From Coprobacillus sp. CAG:826 (GTDB lineage: Bacteria > Bacillota_I > Bacilli_A > RFN20 > CAG-826): a stretch of DNA of 36,882 bases. Shown in pieces: positions 1-8,797 of this stretch. How positions within the stretch are numbered: position 1 is the stretch's first letter; every line of letters starts with the position of its first letter. The position numbers were made by a program, and so were the translations under genes. The stretch covers positions 1 through 36,882 of the forward strand of contig FR897019.1 in assembly GCA_000437235.1 (NCBI GenBank), given 5' to 3'. Under the pieces are notes generated by a model that made no database searches, was not told the DNA's origin, and saw only the letters and a list, made by a program, of their open reading frames with translations.

Positions 1-29
1 CCCTAGACCACCCTAGATTTTAAAGAGCC
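1..29 (-). mobile_element. Outer end of an insertion sequence (ISL3-like terminal repeat), truncated by the window edge
   Basis: Read on the minus strand from position 29 outwards, the sequence starts GGCTCTTTAAAATCTAG, and it is identical over 27 bases to the sequence at 36856-36882 read rightwards. ISL3-family elements are known for terminal repeats starting GG(C/T)TCTTT (from memory). Only the tip is present and no transposase lies inside the window. The repeat begins 17 bases after the stop codon of the lipoprotein gene at 47-2395, so the element appears to sit directly behind that gene with no room for an intrinsic terminator. It could instead be another type of dispersed repeat. Confidence 0.55.
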
Positions 30-46
30 TTTTAAATTACAATTGA

Positions 47-2395
47 TTAAGCAGCAAGATGAATGATAATAGAATCAAAATACATAGAGTATTTAATGTT
101 GATTGTCATACGAACGAATGTATAAGTAGCTACATCTGGCGTAATTTCATAAGCAGTTGTGCTTTTTACAGTGCTAAGCATCTTGGTTTCAGCGTCTGAA
201 AAATCAACAGAATTAGCAAATTCAATTTTTAAAGCATCAGCATTCGAGAAGTTTGCTTGGCTTGCATTATAATTGAATTCAATTTTGGTAATTCCTTTAG
301 CAAACGCATCAGTATTATTGAAAGATGAAGTTTTGCTTTTATTACGCATTTGAATACCATTACCATAGTTACCTAATTCGGTATAAGCAAAGGCAACACC
401 ATCGACAGTAGCGGTTCCGTCAGCATAAGATTGAGATTTCAAGCCTAGAGAATCTACACTTAAAGTAACGGTTGAACCTGTAACTGGATCTTCACCAGCT
501 TCGACGACAGTAATTGCAACTTCGGCTTTAATTGCGCTATTGGAGGTTAAAGAAACAATGACTTTGGTCGTACCAACTGCGACACCAGTTACAACACCAG
601 TATCAGAAACAGTAGCGGTTTTTGTATCTTCAGAAGTATAAGTTAATGCCTTATCGGTTGCATTGCTTGGTTCAACGGTAGCGTTGATTTTAACAGTTTT
701 TCCAACTTTAACTTCTAAGGATTCATTAGCTTTAACACCAGTAGCAGCGACTGGAGCACCAGCGGTAACAGACATAACAGAAGCATCGCCTTTACCAACG
801 GTTTCTGGGGTATTACCCTTGAAGTTCAAGATTGCACCATAAACAACGACAGTAGCGCCTTCAGTAACTAAAGCGGCTGTTTCAGTTGTAAATTTTTTAT
901 TTTGATATAAAACTTGGAAAGCGATAAATACATCTTTTTCATTGCCTTCATCAATCATATCAATGTTGATGTTGCCAAATTGAGCAACACCAGAGGCGTT
1001 AACTTTCTTAACGATACCTTTAACATAATATTTTTCGGTAGTAGCGGTTTCGCCTGCCATTCTTGCTCTTTGAATAGCATCTTTAACAGAATATGGATCC
1101 GCTTCAGTACCTGCGTGATCAAAGCTTACAGAAGCCTTAACAACAACGGTAAATTCTTTGGTTGTAGATTTGCTACCCATGGTGATGGTGGCCGTTAATT
1201 TAACAGTAACATCTGTAGCACCTTGAGTAACAGTTGCAGTATGTCCATCTGCACCAATGGTGATAGCGGCATTGTCAGAAGCCCAAGTGATGGTGGAATC
1301 ATATAATCCAGTAGATGCTAATTCAATACTGGTATAGACTTCAGAATCGACTTTAACAGCACCGACAGCAGCTTCAAATTTATCATCATCAGAGATGGTA
1401 GTTTCTTCAATGCTTTCAGCGATGATATACATACGCTCATGAGAAATATAAAGTGTGTAACCTGTAACTTTAATTGCTTTTCCGTCCAAAGCAGCTAATT
1501 GTTCCTTCATGGTTGCGCTTGGATAGCAAATAGAAGCACCATCACCAGCAGTAACTCCTGGGATTGCTAAATTATAATATTTGCTACTTTCAATAGTAAG
1601 CGTGCCAGTAACGGTAACGTGATTACCTAAAAGTTTATCAACAGTTTTGTAGCCCATATATTCACTTACTTTAGCGCCGTCCCATACAGTAGCAGCAGTT
1701 GGTGTGAAGTCAATGCTTTCTTCTAACTTAGTTAAAGAAACTTTAACCGCAGCACTATATGCAAATTGTGGAACACCTTGATAGAAAGAAAGGCTTCCTT
1801 CAACTTGAACACTATCGCCAACGGCGACATCTTTAACAGCGTCACTAGAATAGACTAAAATAGAACCTGTTTTATCGGCAATAAAGCAGCAGCCATCACC
1901 AACAGCGACGACATAACCCTTTGTAACGACAGGGTTATCTTTGTTTTCTGAAGTAATTTGTAAGACTTCCCCAATAGTCTTGGTATCGCCAGATTCCATA
2001 ATTTTGACTGGGAATACGGTTTTGTCTTCAACGTTTTCACATTTGACGTTAGCATGTAAGAATGCTAATTCATAACCCTTTTCTGTTGTTCCTTTGGCTG
2101 GACGTGTAACAAGGGCTTTTTTCTTATCATCGCTAATCTTAAGCCAGTTAGAAGCTTCTAAACTGTCTTTAGCATTGGAGGCGGCGTAAGTAATTTCAAC
2201 ACCTTTCACATCAGGAATCTCATAGATTAATGTGATGTCTGTAGTACATGCATCTAATCCATCATAGATAAGAGAGCCAAGTACTTCTTCGACTTTTTCT
2301 TCTGGGGTCTTATTATCTCTTTTACCGCAGCTCATGGCTAAGCCAGAGACGGCTAATAAGGTAGAAAGACCTAAAATCAATTTTTTGTTTTTCAT
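47..2395 (-). CDS. Large surface lipoprotein with OB-fold-like and bacterial Ig-like (BIG2) domains
   Basis: Predicted 782-residue lipoprotein. The N-terminus has a lysine-rich start, a hydrophobic stretch and a lipobox ending at Cys23 (LAMSC). An upstream in-frame ATG at 2443 exists, but the start at 2395 follows an AAAGAAAGGGA ribosome site and begins directly with the signal peptide. Order of regions: an N-terminal beta-rich segment; an OB-fold-like segment (TKGYVVAVGDGCCFIADKTG) of the kind accompanying extracellular nucleases; an Ig-like region; a second OB-like segment; a clear BIG2-type domain (VKVGKTVKINATVEPSNAT); and a C-terminal beta-rich domain like those that end many gut Firmicutes surface proteins. 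No catalytic motif is seen. It is the last gene of the ABC/nuclease operon, 54 bases after the nuclease, so a nucleic-acid-binding or substrate-presenting role is inferred. Confidence is high for a surface lipoprotein, moderate for the OB folds. Confidence 0.8.
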   Translation of the reverse strand: MKNKKLILGLSTLLAVSGLAMSCGKRDNKTPEEKVEEVLGSLIYDGLDACTTDITLIYEIPDVKGVEITYAASNAKDSLEASNWLKISDDKKKALVTRPAKGTTEKGYELAFLHANVKCENVEDKTVFPVKIMESGDTKTIGEVLQITSENKDNPVVTKGYVVAVGDGCCFIADKTGSILVYSSDAVKDVAVGDSVQVEGSLSFYQGVPQFAYSAAVKVSLTKLEESIDFTPTAATVWDGAKVSEYMGYKTVDKLLGNHVTVTGTLTIESSKYYNLAIPGVTAGDGASICYPSATMKEQLAALDGKAIKVTGYTLYISHERMYIIAESIEETTISDDDKFEAAVGAVKVDSEVYTSIELASTGLYDSTITWASDNAAITIGADGHTATVTQGATDVTVKLTATITMGSKSTTKEFTVVVKASVSFDHAGTEADPYSVKDAIQRARMAGETATTEKYYVKGIVKKVNASGVAQFGNINIDMIDEGNEKDVFIAFQVLYQNKKFTTETAALVTEGATVVVYGAILNFKGNTPETVGKGDASVMSVTAGAPVAATGVKANESLEVKVGKTVKINATVEPSNATDKALTYTSEDTKTATVSDTGVVTGVAVGTTKVIVSLTSNSAIKAEVAITVVEAGEDPVTGSTVTLSVDSLGLKSQSYADGTATVDGVAFAYTELGNYGNGIQMRNKSKTSSFNNTDAFAKGITKIEFNYNASQANFSNADALKIEFANSVDFSDAETKMLSTVKSTTAYEITPDVATYTFVRMTINIKYSMYFDSIIIHLAA

Positions 2396-2449
2396 TTTTT
2401 TCCCTTTCTTTGTAATTCTTTTTATTTTATGAGCATTGCTCAATAAAAC

Positions 2450-3835
2450 CTATGCTAAATCTTCTGGTAAATTATGATAAGTGATATCTTTGGTACTAAT
2501 GAGCATTAATTGTACTTCACTCTTACCACTTAAATCATTTTCATATTTACCCATAACGCCAATAAAGTCAAATGTTACGCCTTCACCTAAAGAGCTAAAA
2601 TAACGATAACTCTTAATAGTGTCATAACCATTAACTTGTTTAATGAAGGTCTTATCATCAATACGGATATTGAAGGTATTACCTTCTGCGTCTTTCATAT
2701 AAATGGTCATCGAATTCGTTTTATTTTGAGTTCCATCTTTACCTGTTTCATCTAATCCACCATAGCCATAATAATTGCCGACTTTAGCAGCACTTAAATT
2801 GGTTAAACGGATTAAGACGCCCATGTTTTCACCTTGTTGTGCCTCTTTTACAGTTAAATCAAGTGGCTCAACTTCTTTAGGTTCACCAACAATTTTCATG
2901 CCATCAGCAACTTCCATCAACGGATTATATTTTACATCAACAATTTGATAACTTCCATAGTGTTCAGAAATAATACCAGTTAAACCAATATGATTTCCTT
3001 TTTTTAAAATGGAATATTCTTTATACATCGTGAAGATGTAAGCACCATAACTCTTGAATGTACCATCCTCTTCTTCAAATGTATCTTGAATGTAAGCATC
3101 AGTACCCATTGTGCGAGAAATGTAACCCTCTAAGTAGACTTTTTTGCTTAAATAGCTTTCTGGATTTGAAAATACAGTTTGTAAACTTGTAATGATGGCA
3201 TCTCCATAATAGAAATTAGGATCTTTTTCTTTAGACCAAATATGGAGTTTTAGCCTTTGTGCCTGGGCATCAGCTTCAATAAAAGTAGATTCATAAGTTT
3301 TCCCCGCAATACTTTTGGCTGGAGAATAACCTTCTTGCACTAAACGCAAATTGAGCAATTTTAATTGAGAGCCATCTTCTTCTTCAATCGAACGTTCAGA
3401 TGTCCAAACCCAAACGAGGTAACGTCCGTTGGATTCTTTTTCAGGTCCTCTTTCCACGAAACTTTGATCGGTCTCAAGGATAATCGTTTTGGCACTTGTA
3501 AGAATGTCAGTAGTAAACTTTGCAGCTTCTTTTCCCCATTCCGCAATAACGCCAGTCGATTCTGGTGTATCTACACCATTAAAGCGGCCTGATATAACTT
3601 CTTTATTTTTTCCAACATAGAAGTGCGCAGTGTCTCCATCAACGCCTTGTCTAAGAGTAGCGACTCCTGTTCCTGTTGAAAGGTAATCTGAGGTTTTCCA
3701 ACCCTCAGTAGCAATTTGAGTCTTAGCCACATAATCCATTATTTCGCTATTAGAGCAAGAAGTAAATGGAAGAGTGGCGGCTATCGCCATAATGACGATA
3801 GCCCCAATTTTTTTTATCGAATTTAAAACTTTCAT
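2450..3835 (-). CDS. Lipoprotein staphylococcal-nuclease (thermonuclease) homologue with C-terminal OB-like domain
   Basis: 461-residue lipoprotein with a lipobox at Cys27 (FTSC). Residues about 58-205 align with the SNase fold. Asp66 and Asp68 lie in VDGDT, Arg84, Asp89, Thr90 and Glu92 in GRFNGVDTPES, and Arg138 in NGRYLVWVW; these match the calcium ligands and catalytic Arg35/Glu43/Arg87 of staphylococcal nuclease. The SNase helix and tail motifs are also present (GKEAAKFT, RLVQEGYS, EADAQAQRLKLHIWS). The second half carries OB-fold-like strands (KKVYLEGYISRTMGTDAYIQD). SNase family enzymes are calcium-dependent, sugar-nonspecific nucleases; a lipid-anchored, surface-exposed form is inferred here. 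The ATG lies 3 bases after the stop of the binding-protein gene, which implies translational coupling and a shared job with the ABC importer. Confidence 0.9.
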   Translation of the reverse strand: MKVLNSIKKIGAIVIMAIAATLPFTSCSNSEIMDYVAKTQIATEGWKTSDYLSTGTGVATLRQGVDGDTAHFYVGKNKEVISGRFNGVDTPESTGVIAEWGKEAAKFTTDILTSAKTIILETDQSFVERGPEKESNGRYLVWVWTSERSIEEEDGSQLKLLNLRLVQEGYSPAKSIAGKTYESTFIEADAQAQRLKLHIWSKEKDPNFYYGDAIITSLQTVFSNPESYLSKKVYLEGYISRTMGTDAYIQDTFEEEDGTFKSYGAYIFTMYKEYSILKKGNHIGLTGIISEHYGSYQIVDVKYNPLMEVADGMKIVGEPKEVEPLDLTVKEAQQGENMGVLIRLTNLSAAKVGNYYGYGGLDETGKDGTQNKTNSMTIYMKDAEGNTFNIRIDDKTFIKQVNGYDTIKSYRYFSSLGEGVTFDFIGVMGKYENDLSGKSEVQLMLISTKDITYHNLPEDLA

Positions 3836-3838
3836 AAA

Positions 3839-5254
3839 TTAGATAGCCGCAATTTCGCATTCATCTAAAGCTTTAGCAAATATGGAATCAATTCTTTCAT
3901 CAATATTTACTTTAGATGCATCCTCAAACATGGTTAAGGTTAAGATACCACCACATTGTTGACGAGCGGTGGAAGAACCCTTAAATGCTGGAGAAACAAA
4001 ATAAGAATTTCTAACTTTCTGCGTTGATGTTAAGGTAGCAACACGAGTGTAAAGAGTTTCCTCTTCACTACCTAATTTAGCTAAGTGATCTTTATATTGT
4101 TGTGTTTCATAAGAGCTAGTACGAACTGGTTCATAACCGGTTAAGATGGCGTACATCGCACTATTTTCTGGTGAGGTAATAAATTTGTAGAATAACCAAG
4201 AGGCTTTCACTTGTTCATCGGTAATTTTTGAATTTTTAAAGAAGCAAATGGAAGGTCCTTGAGAAATAGCATAATCTCTTGTTTCATTTTGTTGTGGAAC
4301 TTGAGCAACTTGGGCGTCAAATTCGTATTCACCATTGTTTTGTTTTGGTACGTTATAGGAAGTACCACCGGTAGAACCAATGGACATTACGATTTGTTGG
4401 TTCTTGAACATGGTAGAAGTATAAGTATTATCAGCAGATGTTCCTTTGGTAATGAATAATCCTTCATCAAAGTAACCTTTTAAGCGTTTGACTAATGCTT
4501 TAGCTTCAGCATTGTTGAAATCAAATGATCCTTTGCCATCTTTAATGCTGATATATGGAATGCCATATTGAGCACTTAAGGTGATGTACATGTTATCATC
4601 AGAGTCATAGCCTAATGGAGTAATATCTTTATTAATTTCTTTAATTTTACGGCATAAGTTCCACATTGCGGTTAAATCATTTGGATCATCGCTTTCCCAT
4701 TTGGTTGGAAGTGGTAATTTATTTGCTTTAAAGAAAGATGCATTGTAGAAAATGACTTCGGTAGATTTGGAGAATGGTGCGGAATAGAATCCTTCACGAA
4801 TGTATTGTGAACCTTCTTCCCAATAACCTTGGACATAGTCGGCTTTTTCTTCAGCAGTTAAACCAACGATTTCGCCTGTATCTTTTCCGTTTTTATCTAA
4901 GATTTTTTCTGTACTATTAATATAAGCAGTTAAATCAACAGTATTGTTGCCATAACCAGCCACGTGGTCTGCATAACAGAAAGCCATTGTTGGTACTCTC
5001 TTTGCAGGAATTGCTTTACGAATCTTACTTTCAATATCAGTATAACCACCTTGTGCAGAGTGCGTCACTTTATATTGAGGATACTTTGCTTGGAATTCAT
5101 CAATCATGGCATTTAATTTTTCTTGGTTATTTTTACCCATTGTGTGCCAGAAGACAATTTCCGTACGACCATCAGAACCACAGCTTGTTAAGGTAGCGGC
5201 AGCGCCAACTACTAATAAGGAAGTCATAGCTAAGATAAAACTTTTCTTTTTCAT
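3839..5254 (-). CDS. ABC transporter extracellular solute-binding lipoprotein (carbohydrate/UgpB-MalE type)
   Basis: 471 residues from an ATG preceded by AGGAGG at 5265-5270. A longer reading frame extends upstream into the permease gene but lacks a signal sequence at its start, so it is rejected. The lipobox ends at Cys25 (LTSC). The start of the mature protein (EIVFWHTMGKNNQEKLNAMI) is typical of family 1 solute-binding proteins (COG1653) such as UgpB, and the C-terminal half has the usual FITSPENSAMYAILTGYEPV-type hinge region. It would capture the substrate outside the membrane and deliver it to the two permeases encoded upstream. Family membership predicts a sugar, sugar phosphate or similar polar organic ligand; the neighbouring nuclease makes nucleotides, nucleosides or their sugar-phosphate moieties attractive candidates, but that is inference. 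Confidence 0.9.
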   Translation of the reverse strand: MKKKSFILAMTSLLVVGAAATLTSCGSDGRTEIVFWHTMGKNNQEKLNAMIDEFQAKYPQYKVTHSAQGGYTDIESKIRKAIPAKRVPTMAFCYADHVAGYGNNTVDLTAYINSTEKILDKNGKDTGEIVGLTAEEKADYVQGYWEEGSQYIREGFYSAPFSKSTEVIFYNASFFKANKLPLPTKWESDDPNDLTAMWNLCRKIKEINKDITPLGYDSDDNMYITLSAQYGIPYISIKDGKGSFDFNNAEAKALVKRLKGYFDEGLFITKGTSADNTYTSTMFKNQQIVMSIGSTGGTSYNVPKQNNGEYEFDAQVAQVPQQNETRDYAISQGPSICFFKNSKITDEQVKASWLFYKFITSPENSAMYAILTGYEPVRTSSYETQQYKDHLAKLGSEEETLYTRVATLTSTQKVRNSYFVSPAFKGSSTARQQCGGILTLTMFEDASKVNIDERIDSIFAKALDECEIAAI

Positions 5255-5297
5255 TTTTTTTTTTCCTCCTGTTTTTTTATAAACACGCCGAAGCGTA

Positions 5298-6521
5298 TTA
5301 ACCTTTAATACCTGCACGGCCAACGCCACGCATAATGTACTTTCTAAAGAATATGAATAATAGTAGCAATGGTACAGTAACAACGACCGTTGCGGCCATT
5401 TGTAAACCTTGGTGCGGCTGTCCATCTGGAGAAGCACCATAGCCTCTTAAACCATTAGTAACTAAACGCATTGATTCTTTATCAGCAACTAAGTTTGGCC
5501 ACACGTAAGAGTTCCATGCGCCCATGAGTTTTAAAATAAAGACTGTAATTAAGGTTGGCATGGCTAATGGTACCATGACCTTCCATAAATAGGACCAATC
5601 GCTCTTACCATCCACTTTTGCTGCATAGTAGAGTTCGTTTGGAATTTGTTTAAAGTTTTGTCTAAGTAAGTAAATATAATAAGTACTTACCCAGAAAGGA
5701 ATAATCATAGCTGCGTATGTTCCAACATCTGAGTCTAACCAAGAAGATACGGTAATATAGTTGGTAATAACCATCATTTCACCAGGAATCATCATGGTTG
5801 CTAAGAAAATGGTAAATACGAGATCTTTTCCTTTAAAGTTTAATCTTGAAAAAGCAAAAGCAGCAAGAATCGTCGTAATTAAAGTTCCTAAAGTAGATAA
5901 GACACCAACAATTAAGGTATTCTTCATATAAGTTAAGAAGTTAAACGGATCAGTTCTAGAAACCACTTGGCTTCCTTCGAATTCCGCGCCTGCTTTCAAA
6001 CCTTGGAATAGGATTTTGTAGTTAGCCCATTGAATGGTTTGAGGGAAGAACGTAATTTGATCACGAATTTCAGAATTCGTTTTTAAAGATGTGATTAACA
6101 TCCAATAGAAAGGAATAATAATTGCAAAAGCCATAATGATTAAGAAAGCATAAGTAATAATCATACTAATAACTTTCATAACTCGCTCTGCTCTTTTAGC
6201 AGCATCTGCATCCATTCTTCCTTCACGAATAACTAGCACTAATGAATTTGCTTCTTTGATTTCTTCATTTGAATACACTCTTCGAGGAAGTAATTCATTC
6301 GCCTTTTTCAATTGGCCATAATAGACTAAAGCAATAATAGCAAGTAATGCAAGGCTGAAGAAAAGCGTTCCCCAAGCATTCCACTTAAAATGTGTGCCTA
6401 CAACGACTCCGATATCTAAGAATAATAAACCGAGAATCACTGCAATCACTGTAAATAAGACTTTATTTTTTAAGAAGCATTTAGAAAAAGTATGTGAACT
6501 TTCTTTTTTTGTTTTTGCCAT
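5298..6521 (-). CDS. ABC transporter permease, MalG/UgpE type, with extra N-terminal membrane segments
   Basis: 407-residue integral membrane protein of the binding-protein-dependent transport inner membrane family (COG0395). The family EAA loop, which docks the ATPase, is visible as LYYAAKVDGKSDWSYLWKVM followed by VPLAMP. Typical members have about 270-300 residues. This one has some 110 extra N-terminal residues with two further hydrophobic helices (VLFTVIAVILGLLFLDIGVV; WGTLFFSLALLAIIALVYYG) and a charged linker before the conserved core, which begins near VISMIITYAFLIIMAFAIII. It pairs with the permease at 6540-7454. It is separated by 18 bases from the upstream gene and 43 from the binding-protein gene, so it is in the same operon. 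Confidence 0.92.
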   Translation of the reverse strand: MAKTKKESSHTFSKCFLKNKVLFTVIAVILGLLFLDIGVVVGTHFKWNAWGTLFFSLALLAIIALVYYGQLKKANELLPRRVYSNEEIKEANSLVLVIREGRMDADAAKRAERVMKVISMIITYAFLIIMAFAIIIPFYWMLITSLKTNSEIRDQITFFPQTIQWANYKILFQGLKAGAEFEGSQVVSRTDPFNFLTYMKNTLIVGVLSTLGTLITTILAAFAFSRLNFKGKDLVFTIFLATMMIPGEMMVITNYITVSSWLDSDVGTYAAMIIPFWVSTYYIYLLRQNFKQIPNELYYAAKVDGKSDWSYLWKVMVPLAMPTLITVFILKLMGAWNSYVWPNLVADKESMRLVTNGLRGYGASPDGQPHQGLQMAATVVVTVPLLLLFIFFRKYIMRGVGRAGIKG

Positions 6522-6539
6522 ATTTCTTCCGCTCCTTTC

Positions 6540-7454
6540 CTAGTAATGGACCCTTTTCTCTGCAACTTTTCTTTGCAAGATAGTAAAGATCATAATTAGG
6601 ATAAATAATAAGACAGCTGCCGCGGATGCCCAAGATGGGTGATCAGCGATATTATCGTAAATATAATAGACAACTGTATACATGTTCGGCTTGTTAGCAG
6701 AAACGGTACCTTTTTTATCTTTGAACATAGCGACGACAGAAGAATACTCTTTAAATGAACCAATAAAGGAGGTAATCGCAATGTACATAATTTGAGGTGA
6801 AAGTAATGGAACTGTCACTCTCATGAAGGTCTTAAACTTACTCGCCGAGTCAATCTTAGCAGCTTGGTAATATTGTTTATCAATGTTTTGTAAGCCACTT
6901 AAGAAAATTAAAATTTTATAAGGCAACGCATGCCATACGATATAAATGCATAACGCAAACATAGCGCTTGAACGAGGTGCATTCATATCAATCCAGTTTT
7001 TAGATCCTAATCCAAATATTGTATTCCATAAACCATTCGTGCCAGCAAAGATAACCGCGAACACCATACCTACAGCAATGGAATTAGTAACATAAGGCAT
7101 GAAGAATATCGTTTGGAAAATTTTGTTTAGTTTTTTAATTGAGTTCAATCCTACCGCAATCAATAAAGATAAAGCAATAGAGATTGGAACAGTGACAAAT
7201 GTGATAATCAATGTGTTCGGTAACGCATATTGAATAAAGTTATCGTAAGTTATAACTTGCTTAAAATTATCAAGGGTTAAACCGCCATCACTTTTGAACA
7301 CTGAATGGAAAAAAGTTTCATTAGAATAATAGTCATAATTTTTCAAAAATGAAATTCCAATGGTGTGAACTAAAGGATAAATCGTAAAAATAAGCATGAG
7401 GACAATAACGGGAGCCAAGTATAACCATGCTTTCCAATTATTTTTCGATTCCAA
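6540..7454 (-). CDS. ABC transporter permease, MalF/UgpA type
   Basis: 304-residue permease (COG1175) with about six membrane helices, the first at residues 10-35 (WLYLAPVIVLMLIFTIYPLV), and an EAA loop at residues 195-220 (YYQAAKIDSASKFKTFMRVT then VPLLSP). The reading frame starts with TTG at 7454, two bases after the TAA of the ATPase gene, with AAAGGA about ten bases upstream. The first in-frame ATG would fall inside the first membrane helix, so TTG is preferred. The weak start and close spacing suggest translational coupling to the ATPase gene. It forms a heterodimeric channel with the 5298-6521 product. Confidence 0.92.
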   Translation of the reverse strand: MESKNNWKAWLYLAPVIVLMLIFTIYPLVHTIGISFLKNYDYYSNETFFHSVFKSDGGLTLDNFKQVITYDNFIQYALPNTLIITFVTVPISIALSLLIAVGLNSIKKLNKIFQTIFFMPYVTNSIAVGMVFAVIFAGTNGLWNTIFGLGSKNWIDMNAPRSSAMFALCIYIVWHALPYKILIFLSGLQNIDKQYYQAAKIDSASKFKTFMRVTVPLLSPQIMYIAITSFIGSFKEYSSVVAMFKDKKGTVSANKPNMYTVVYYIYDNIADHPSWASAAAVLLFILIMIFTILQRKVAEKRVHY

Positions 7455-7456
7455 GA

Positions 7457-8584
7457 TTATATAATCCTTTCTTCAGTATCCTTTGCAAATACGAAACATT
7501 TGTGTGGCTTGACTCCCAATTTTGTTTCGCCAACGGACACTTTTTCATCCGCATCCAAAATAGATTTGAATGTAGGTTTGAGACAATATGGGTTTTTACA
7601 AACAATCGAAATATCTCTACCCAATGTTTCAATTTGTTCAACTTCTGTATGCAAGCAAGCCTTATCGGAATTAACGATGAAACCTTCTGGACGAATACCA
7701 ATATAGACTTCTTGATCATCTATTCCGTCTGCATCCAAAATGGCATCTTCACCGATGTAAACCTTGCCATTAAAAATTCTTCCGCTAAAGACATTAATCG
7801 GAGGGGTTCCTAAGAATTGCGCGACAAATAAATTCTTTGGATTGTTGTAAACTTCTTGCGGTACGCCACGTTGTTGTTCAACACCGAGTTTCATTACAAC
7901 GATTTCATCTGAAATACTCATAGCTTCTTCTTGGTCATGAGTAACAAATACGGTTGTAATTCCAGTTTCCTTTTGCAAACGGCGAATTTCTTCTCTCGTT
8001 TGTAAACGTAAACGCGCATCTAAGTTAGATAATGGTTCGTCAAGTAACAAAACTCGAGGTTGTTTCACTAACGCACGAGCGATGGCAACACGTTGTTGTT
8101 GACCACCAGAAAGTTGGTTAGGTTTACGATCCAAATACTCTTCGATTTGGACGAGTTTTGCAGCTTCCATGACCCGAATATCAATCTCAGCCTTGGTAAG
8201 TTTGCGTTTTTTGATTTGTGCTTTTCCATTTTTGTCAACGACTTCTTCTTCAACACGAAGATTTTCAAGTGGGAAAGCAATGTTACGTCTCACAGTCATG
8301 TGAGGGTACAAAGCATAGTTTTGGAAGACCAAACCAATGCCTCTATGTTCTGGAGAGATTTCTGTGACATCTTCATCTCCAAACCAAATTTTTCCACTAG
8401 TTGGTTCTAGTAGTCCGGATATCATGTAAAGCGTAGTTGATTTACCACATCCGGATGGCCCTAAAAGGCCGACGAGTTTTCCATCAGGAATTGTGATGTC
8501 TAAATTATCAACGGCGGTAGTGCCACTCTTATCGCCTTTATTGCCTGTGAATACTTTCGTCAAATTTTCTAATCGAATTTCCAT
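7457..8584 (-). CDS. ABC transporter ATPase, UgpC/MsmK/MalK type
   Basis: 375 residues. Walker A GPSGCGKST at 42-50, Q-loop around Gln88, signature LSGGQ at 158-162, Walker B VLLLDEP at 178-184, and the switch His in VFVTHDQEE near 216. A TOBE-like C-terminal domain follows (FSGRIFNGKVYIGEDAI, YIGIRPEGF). Against the usual ATPase there is an extra charged stretch at about residues 110-130 (VEEEVVDKNGKAQIKKRKLT) in the helical domain. The gene opens the operon and has a good sigma-A promoter only about 25-50 bases upstream and a GGAGGAA ribosome site at 8589-8595. UgpC/MsmK-type ATPases sometimes serve several importers, so this one may not be exclusive to this system. Confidence 0.95.
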   Translation of the reverse strand: MEIRLENLTKVFTGNKGDKSGTTAVDNLDITIPDGKLVGLLGPSGCGKSTTLYMISGLLEPTSGKIWFGDEDVTEISPEHRGIGLVFQNYALYPHMTVRRNIAFPLENLRVEEEVVDKNGKAQIKKRKLTKAEIDIRVMEAAKLVQIEEYLDRKPNQLSGGQQQRVAIARALVKQPRVLLLDEPLSNLDARLRLQTREEIRRLQKETGITTVFVTHDQEEAMSISDEIVVMKLGVEQQRGVPQEVYNNPKNLFVAQFLGTPPINVFSGRIFNGKVYIGEDAILDADGIDDQEVYIGIRPEGFIVNSDKACLHTEVEQIETLGRDISIVCKNPYCLKPTFKSILDADEKVSVGETKLGVKPHKCFVFAKDTEERII

Positions 8585-8607
8585 AGTATTCCTCCATTAG
8601 TATTTAT

Positions 8608-8636
8608 ATTATAAATTACATTTATAATTATTTCAA
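8608..8636 (-). promoter_or_regulatory. Sigma-A promoter of the ABC importer/nuclease operon
   Basis: On the minus strand, TTGAAA (8631-8636), a 17-base spacer and TATAAT (8608-8613). The expected transcript start is near 8601, giving a leader of under 20 bases, so there is no room for a leader riboswitch. All six genes down to position 47 can be read from here; no terminator was found between them. Confidence 0.8.
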
Positions 8637-8669
8637 TAAGCGAAAATCAAAAGAAGAAAATAAAATGAG

Positions 8670-8737
8670 AAAAAACGAAAAAAAAGAAAAAAACTGCTAC
8701 TTTTTTCATTGAATCATTCCAATGAAATCCATAGCAG
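8670..8737 (-). terminator. Intrinsic terminator downstream of the RDD gene pair
   Basis: Imperfect hairpin with outer arms CTGCTA/TAGCAG and inner arms TTCATTG/CAATGAA (8694-8737). On the minus strand it is followed by a T-rich run (8693 down to about 8670). It separates the RDD genes from the ABC operon promoter. The remaining bases of the 8585-8797 gap are AT-rich and show only the promoter described at 8608-8636. Confidence 0.7.
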
Positions 8738-8797
8738 AAATTGCTTATTTATCGATTTATTTAACGTTATGTAAGAAATAAATTTTTTTAAAATTTT

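Noticed and set aside
914..1198. Plus-strand open frame opposite the OB-fold lipoprotein, and similar antisense frames opposite fusA, mgtE and the Thr-rich lipoprotein
   Set aside because: No ribosome sites or recognisable domains; they mirror the codon bias of the real genes on the other strand.
5255..5440. N-terminal extension of the solute-binding protein into the permease gene
   Set aside because: No ribosome site before it, it overlaps the permease coding region, and the ATG at 5254 has AGGAGG and starts a proper lipoprotein signal.
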